Source: Salarias fasciatus
Lineage: Eukaryota > Chordata > Actinopteri > Blenniiformes > Blenniidae
Direction: 5' to 3'
NCBI RefSeq assembly: GCF_902148845.1
Contig: NC_043748.1
Location: forward strand, 12,368,445 to 12,432,444
DNA length: 64,000 nt
Shown here: piece by piece, positions 58,000-64,000 of the stretch
Numbering within the stretch: position 1 is the first letter of the stretch
How the letters are laid out: each line of letters opens with the position of its first letter
Notes under the pieces: model-generated
Told to the model about the DNA's origin: nothing
Seen by the model: only the letters and a program-made list of their open reading frames with translations
The model's database searches: none
Program-made: the position numbers and the translations under genes

Positions 58000-60900
58000 A
58001 GACATATGAACATGACTTTATTTCCATTTGACAGTGAGTCAATCCTGTGCTGTTTGAAACAGGGCTGATGTTTTACAGCTGCAGGCAGAGAGAGGTGGAA
58101 AAACAGCTGGACCGCTTCCTTCAATGAGTAACATGTGAGAAGACCTGTCTCACCATCTTTCACATCATGGCTACAGATAGAGAAAATACCCAGTTTCAAC
58201 TTTACATATGAAAATCTCCAAATGCCATCTGCTCGGAAGGCATTATGTTTGTGAAACAGAAAGAAGTGTTGAAATTGGGAGCATCCTCAAAGCCTTCCCC
58301 TCCTGTTGCTTTGTTCCTTTAACCATGACTGTGAATTGTCCTCATAAACTTTGGATGAAGAAAGTGACGAGCCAGTTTGGAGACTGTAAAGAAGAGAGCA
58401 TACAGATGCTTTTGTTGAAATGTAAAAGCTCAAAGAAAATACTCCAAAAGAGCACAACCTACCTCGTTGAAACTTTACTCCCCACGTTTGAGACCGAACC
58501 GTGCATTTCTAGTTAATGTTGCTTTTAGAAGCTCTAACGTTCATCAGCAGACACAAATTGAATTCAGTAGCTTAAATGACATCTAAGATATTGACAAAAA
58601 TGCCAAATGTTGCAACCACTCTAATCAGTATGTCTCGAGTTACAGCTTCTTAAGGCAGACTGCATTCCCCTCCCGCTGTCAATATGATCTAAACAGGCAT
58701 TTGCCCTGTATTGTTCCCTCTGTGTGCTTGAGTCATTCAACCCAGTAATGTGAAACGAGTCCTGCAGATTAGTGCAGTTACTTCCTTTTGTTCATGGCTT
58801 GCCTGTCTTTAGTCGGAACGGAGTACATGCGGTTCAAAGTACATTCAGTGAAAATGGATTGAACACGAACATTTCCTTTGTTGCAAAAGACAAAATCAAT
58901 TAGAGCAGCGTCATTTAGACCTTGAAAGGATAGAGACTCCTATTTTCAAAGCAAACAAACAAACAAACAAACATTTTAATGAAATTATGTGAAATGGATT
59001 TTTTTTCAGCCCTCAATCAATAACAGGAAAACAAAGTCAGACCAAACAAAACACTCAAGACACTGGAAGTCCATTAAAACTGTTTCAGCCAAATTAACTA
59101 CCCGACACAGTTAAGTGCCATATCCACCTCCACAAGGCACAAACAATATTCTTTGGTAATTGAAATTTAAACAAAAGAAATGACTAATATTTTTATGTTT
59201 ACAAGAGGCGGTCCCATATTAGATTCAAAAATGCATTTTTCCTATGTCTAAATGTAAATTTATATCAATTTGGTTATGTTTAAACATTGCTAAAAAAAGA
59301 GAATTGAATTTCTTTCTTCACACAGAAATTCTGCACAATATGATGAATTATTCTGTATCTATTTTATCTCACTAATCTCACAGGAAGTTAAAATTCACCT
59401 GAACTGAACGAATCTAACAATAGCCTATGTTTAATCTTCAGGACAAAGCTGGACTCCTTTGATTTGCAGTAGCTCATTATCTGTATCATTTCATCCGTTC
59501 ATAAAATATGACTCAAGGTTAATTGTGTTTTTTTGTTGGAAATCTGTCACAGGTTGGTTGCTTTGGTTCTGAGTTTTGCTCTGTATTTCACTGTTGGGTT
59601 TAATGTCAAATAGCTTTTGCTGTTGACATGCAGTCCCACCTGACACATGTTATGTTTGGTGTGAAGATGAATTGAACAATCCAAAATTGTTAGTATCAAT
59701 CGACTGAAATAGCTCACACGCTCACTAGTCTCTAATGATTTGATGTGAGGCGGGTAGACAATGCTATGTGGATTTTTTTTTTTGGTACAATTTATGAAAA
59801 ACCCATGTTACAAATAAAGTAATTAATTGTTAGAAAAGCCAGACTTCCACCTTGTTCCTTCCAGTCCTCCACACCACATTCAGGGAAGCCACATCCCATG
59901 TCAGAGTGACCCGTCAGCCCCCCCACAAAGATAAATATGACTTTAAAATATCTGAAATGGAAAAAAATTACAAAATCAGGACAAAACTAAGGGAAAGTAT
60001 GTAAGATTTGACAACATAAACAAATATTTTTTTAGAAGGGAATAGAATTATAGAAAGGGATATTTTGGAATTTGACACAATTTTGGATTTAACTCTGTTC
60101 CCAGAACCTCGATGAGCTGATAGCTGCCCTTCAAGATGAGTGGGATGCTGTTCCTCAGCAGACAATAAGTCTGAATTTCTACAGGAGTGAGTGTATCTAT
60201 AATTTGATAATTTGATAATGATTGTGGGGGTTCTGATGAGGCTCCGTCACCTTGCTGAACATGAACATGTCCTTCCTCCAGGTGATGCTCTGCTCCATCT
60301 TGGAGTGCAGCGCCTTGCTGACCTCCACCTCCAGCAGCTCTCCATGTGACAGTCCAGCCGATCACTAAGCCCCCTCACCCCGAGCTCATGTTTTTAATTT
60401 CCCTTTTGATTATTTTGTCAATGATAATTCCATCATTTATGATAAAACCAAGATACTTGATAAGTTTAATTGATATTTTGTAGATTTCAACCAAAGTCTT
60501 GCAGCAAATACACCCAAAACAACAAAAGCCAATGATAATTACATTCTGAATATATTATATAATGAATAATGTTATTAGCATTTTTCTGAATGGATATGGA
60601 CATGATACTTGTCAAAAATATACATAGGCATAAATGTAAAAATGTATCAGTTTTGATTCAGAAGTTTTTCACATTCTCAAGTTTCATTTAAAAATTGTCC
60701 GTGTAAACGAGCACCTAAAACATAAGGAAAGTTTTGTCTTTTCACCTGAAAATGTTGTCTTGTAAACAGGCCTCACACCAGCACTGTTTGCTGTGGATCA
60801 GAGTTCATTTCAGGGATAGTCCAGTTCGCTTTAGCTGCTGTGAAAGCCCCCCCAGACTTTGGTCCGGACCCAAGAAGGGATCTTAGATCTGCCTGAAAAC

Positions 60901-61370
60901 GTGGGTCTCTGTTCACTCTCAAGTGAACTGTGGTCTGGTCTTTGGGTGGTGTGAAAGCACAGGGACTTTCCAGCAGACTGCATGAGTGGACATCTTGGAG
61001 GGCCCAGTAAATTTTGGGTAGTAAACAAACAAAGCTAAGCTGAAGAAGACGACATTAAGCAGAAAGAAAAAGCTGGAAAAATGTGGCTTCGGCAGACATG
61101 GAGTATGGAAGTGCAGGCGCTCATTGCTATATGGTGAGGAGATTATATATCGCGGTTGCTTGTGGCTACAAGCTCTTTACATATGGCAGCCACATTCACC
61201 AGCGGGAAACAGGAGTGACCCAGAGGATAGAGAAGTGAAATCCAGTATTGATGTTCACTGATTTGATTCCCACAGCTGGCAGTTTGCCACTGTGGGCTCC
61301 TCAGCACCGTCCTCTGTATCATTGGAACAGTGGGACTGTAGCTCACTGCTCTTTGTCACAGGATGAGTCA
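58000..61370. other. Spacer left of polr2f
   Basis: No gene is supported. It contains an (AAAC)n run at 58,950-58,972 and an exon-like fragment at 60,190-60,365 (see findings). At about 60,820-60,990 a segment has GGTGTGAAAGC-type motifs in inverted arrangement (GCTGTGAAAGCCC, GGTGTGAAAGCAC) that suggest a DNA-transposon remnant. Confidence 0.4.
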
Positions 61371-61384
61371 AATGCTGAGACTTT

Positions 61385-61600
61385 GGATCTGTGGTGGCCG
61401 AGAGGTTAGAGAAGCAGACAGGTCGTGGGTCCCTGAGCAAGACCTTTGAGCCTCAAAGTGCCGTAATGTGGTCGCCCACCGATTGGTCGATACCAAGGGA
61501 TGGAATTTGTGCCAGCTGTGGAACGTCTGTGAAACGTCTTACAAAGTTTGAAATTTGACTTGTAGAATGTAATGCAATAAGAAACTTTTTGAAAAATGGT
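61385..61600 (+). mobile_element. tRNA-headed SINE, probable
   Basis: GTGGTGGCCGAGAGGTTAGA matches the 5' end of a Ser/Leu-type tRNA with a good A box (TGGCCGAGAGG), followed by GGGTCCCTGAGCAAGACCTT, a phrase common in fish SINEs, and a non-tRNA body. The B box is degenerate. It is not a functional tRNA gene. Confidence 0.5.
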
Positions 61601-62000
61601 CATGAAAAGAATTTTTTGCACTGTATTAAGGTGATTGTCTGTGCGATCCACTGGACAATCATGTGGTGGAGAGGCAGGCAAGGAACACCACTGCAGATAC
61701 TGCGGCGAATCCTTTAATTCCACGTACAGAAGACTCGACCAGCTTCTGGGTGACCAAGAAAAGAGTTTACCTGCACTGATATAAACTGTCATGACACTGT
61801 GCACTTCTGTTCCGTGAGAGAGAATATTCTCAAAGGCATGCCAGAAATTGTATCAAAAAAGAGACACAGACTCATCCCTCGCACTGTGGAACAAATCATC
61901 CTCTTCAATAATAAATATGCGCTTCTGTTTATTTTACCAGCTCTTAAGCACATAAGCACTTTCCCAGTTTATGCCGACTTCTGCAAGTAGTTCTGTACAC

Positions 62001-62004
<4 letters not shown>

Positions 62005-62070
<66 letters not shown>
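62005..62070. repeat. (TA)n microsatellite
   Basis: A pure AT dinucleotide run of about 66 bases. Open frames through it are artefacts. Confidence 0.95.
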
Positions 62071-62072
<2 letters not shown>

Positions 62073-63154
62073 TTTTTTCTACTCTATATTTATATATTTA
62101 TACTCCATATAATATTTTTCTTTATTATGTTCACAAACTCCAAGAAGTCAAGCAAAGGGAGAACACATCATGGCACATATTCATACAAAGAAAGTTTATC
62201 TATCAAAATGATTTATTGATCAGGTTAAGAAAATATTTTTTTCACCCTCGAAATGCTTCAGTAGCGAGACGGCCCCTCATAGGGAACCTGCAGGATCAGA
62301 CCCATTGCGATCAGTGCAGGTGAGATGGCTCCCTCTGGTGGAAAGTTGGAATCAGTAAACATCAGCGCCTCAATCTTGTTTAAAAAAAAGGGGGTATTTC
62401 AAAATTAAAGAAATTAAAGAATAAAGGGAGCAAAACTTCAGCATAAATTGTACACAGTTAGTAAAACCGTTGCTTTCTGAAGATATTTTTGTTTGTTTGT
62501 TTTGTTTTGTTTTGTTTTAAGTGGTGCCCTTTCTTGTATAAAAGTAATCTCACCTGTCTGTCTCCGAAACTGAGCTTATTAAACAGATAGCTAGCATATC
62601 AAAAAGTAAATTACCTGCCCCAACAAAACAAGTATATCAATAACAGTAGATAATGCTGGGTCTGGATATTATAGTAGTAAAAATAATAATAATAATATCA
62701 TTCTTAAAAGTTTTGATAGAGAACAGAGGAAAAATAAATGTATCAAGGGTTTATTTGATTCATCACAGAATGGACAAGGGTTAACGTCAAAGCCAAATCT
62801 ATTTTTAAGGTGGATAAATCTTATAAATAATTTTAAAATGTATTTCATTCACCTTTGGTGGAACTGACCAGTTAAAAAAATATTTTTTTTGCGTTTTCTA
62901 ACTTTGAAAGCGTTTCAAAGCCCGTCAAATGTCGATACATTTGTCTTTCTCTCTCCATTTACAGTGGTGGTGAAAGCGGAACGAACATTCGTTCCTACTC
63001 GGCAGCCGGCGGAATGTTTTCCCAGCGCGCAAAGTTACCGGACGTAAAGCTGTGGGTATTGTTCATGTGCTTTATGTTGACAAGAAATAGTATTTCTAAT
63101 AAACACTGAATTTTAAGACTTCGTCGAGGATATTCACGAACGTCTGAATCGATC
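62071..63154. other. 5' flank of polr2f
   Basis: AT-rich sequence with short AAT and TTTTG runs, then a CpG-containing 100-base stretch (about 62,970-63,070, AAGCGGAACGAACATTCGTTC and CGGCAGCCGGCGG) that is the probable start region of polr2f. No other gene is seen. Confidence 0.45.
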
Positions 63155-63891
63155 ATGTCTGACAACGAAGACAAGTAAGTATCGACAGCTTCAGTTTGTT
63201 TTAATAAACAGTTTTTGCGGTAAGATCACGTATGCTAATGCTACAGCTAAATACGGTTTTAACATTTAAATTCCAACTTTATCTTGATCTTTATTCCTGG
63301 AATAAACTTATCTCCCCTTTTCAGCTTTGATGATGGAGATTTCGATGATGGCGAGGAGGATGAAGGATTAGATGATCTGGAAAACGTGGAGGATGTAAGT
63401 CCACCACTCACTGGTTGAATGATAATGGAATGTGACTGAAGAAGAGGTAGGGTTAAATATGTTGTGCTTCGTTCTAGCTTTTTTTCAGACTTATTAAACT
63501 CGGTATGTGAATTTCTATGGATTTATATGTTTGTATAGATATGTCTGTAAATTGGATATAGATTAATTTATTGTTTGAGTATGTATGATAATATAAATGG
63601 ATTTATTTAGAAGGAGCTTACACACACCCCTTTTTGTTTGTGGTTGTATTTTGTCTTAAAGCATGGTCTCTCGACATTTCACAGACAAATTAATAATCTA
63701 CAGAGAAAATAAAAAACGAAATGTTTTGTGTGTTGACTTGCCATGCTTTGTCTGGAACAGGATGATAAGGAGAACGTGCAAATCCTGCCTGCAGGAGAGG
63801 GTCAGCAGGCAAACCAGAAAAGAATCACAACACCATACATGACAAAGTATGAGAGGGCCAGAGTCCTGGGGACGAGAGCTCTGCAGATAGC
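63155..63891 (+). CDS. polr2f: POLR2F (RPABC2), first three exons; gene runs off the window
   Basis: Exons 63155-63174, 63325-63394 and 63761-63891 (continuing in phase 2 beyond the window after donor GC|GTGAGT at 63,892). Joined they read [20 protein letters not shown], then [19 protein letters not shown] and finally [25 protein letters not shown]. This is the acidic N-terminus and the start of the conserved core of the about 127-residue RPB6/ABC23 subunit shared by RNA polymerases I, II and III. About 73 residues are present; the C-terminal half is not in the window. The frame is intact. The start ATG context is GATCATGT. It is a housekeeping gene with no TATA box seen; the CpG-containing stretch 62,985-63,060 is the likely initiation region. 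Confidence 0.96.
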
Positions 63892-64000
63892 GTGAGTCTT
63901 CACACACAACTCATGATTGTAATGTTAGTGAAGTGTAAAGACAATGGAGCCTTTATCCTGCTGCTTTTGGCACTGGAGGCACTGGATGTGTCAAAAGAAC

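Noticed and set aside
57841-58000. CRISPR-like array
   Set aside because: Simple tetranucleotide repeat without spacers, in a vertebrate genome.
57616-58068. 150-residue plus-strand frame rich in YLSI repeats
   Set aside because: It is a translation of the CTAT microsatellite.
61385-61460. A functional tRNA gene
   Set aside because: Only the A-box half is tRNA-like; the B box and a closed cloverleaf are missing, as in a SINE head.
61971-62323. Frames of repeated YI residues
   Set aside because: Translation of the TA microsatellite.

Overview
This is vertebrate, almost certainly teleost fish, nuclear DNA. The coding regions are split by GT-AG introns, the gene set is animal (cytochrome P450 family 2, somatostatin receptor, RNPS1, MYADM, POLR2F), and the repeats are typical of fish genomes: L2/CR1-group, RTE-like and restriction-like-endonuclease LINEs, hAT miniature elements, a tRNA-headed SINE and long di- and tetranucleotide microsatellites. 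The P450s read closest to the fish-specific CYP2K subfamily. RNPS1 and SSTR5 also lie on one chromosome arm in human (16p13.3), so the middle of the window looks like conserved synteny.

Layout. (1) About 1-28,000, plus strand: a tandem array of three CYP2K-like genes. The first is cut by the window edge (last three exons only, ending at 556). The second (10,979-18,795, 9 exons, 503 aa) and third (23,819-27,960, 9 exons, 509 aa) both assemble into full open frames with every splice phase agreeing. The spacers are duplicated with the genes but are heavily and differently loaded with transposons, including nested insertions in the first spacer and a LINE with an open reverse-transcriptase frame in intron 4 of the second gene. 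(2) About 28,000-38,100: a minus-strand gene (three coding exons, 563 aa) for a protein with a transposase/paired-type helix-turn-helix, head to head with rnps1 on the plus strand (280 aa). In rnps1 the start codon is itself split by the first intron. (3) 42,237 to about 45,815, minus: a somatostatin receptor, best called sstr5, with a TATA promoter, a non-coding first exon and three coding exons (361 aa). (4) About 45,860-53,100: a long spacer in which I see no gene. (5) 53,137-57,441, minus: two MYADM-like four-pass/MARVEL-repeat membrane protein genes, one single-exon and apparently intact, one two-exon with a one-base frameshift in a homopolymer. (6) 63,155-window end, plus: the first three exons of polr2f, a subunit shared by RNA polymerases I, II and III.

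Apart from the P450 array and the MYADM pair, these are unrelated single-copy genes with no sign of a joint pathway. The P450 array and MYADM pair are local duplications. The P450s should act in the ER membrane on lipophilic substrates, RNPS1 in the nucleus on spliced mRNA, SSTR5 at the plasma membrane, and POLR2F in nuclear RNA polymerases. All exon coordinates were read by eye from splice signals, reading phase and family resemblance. No alignment or database search was run.
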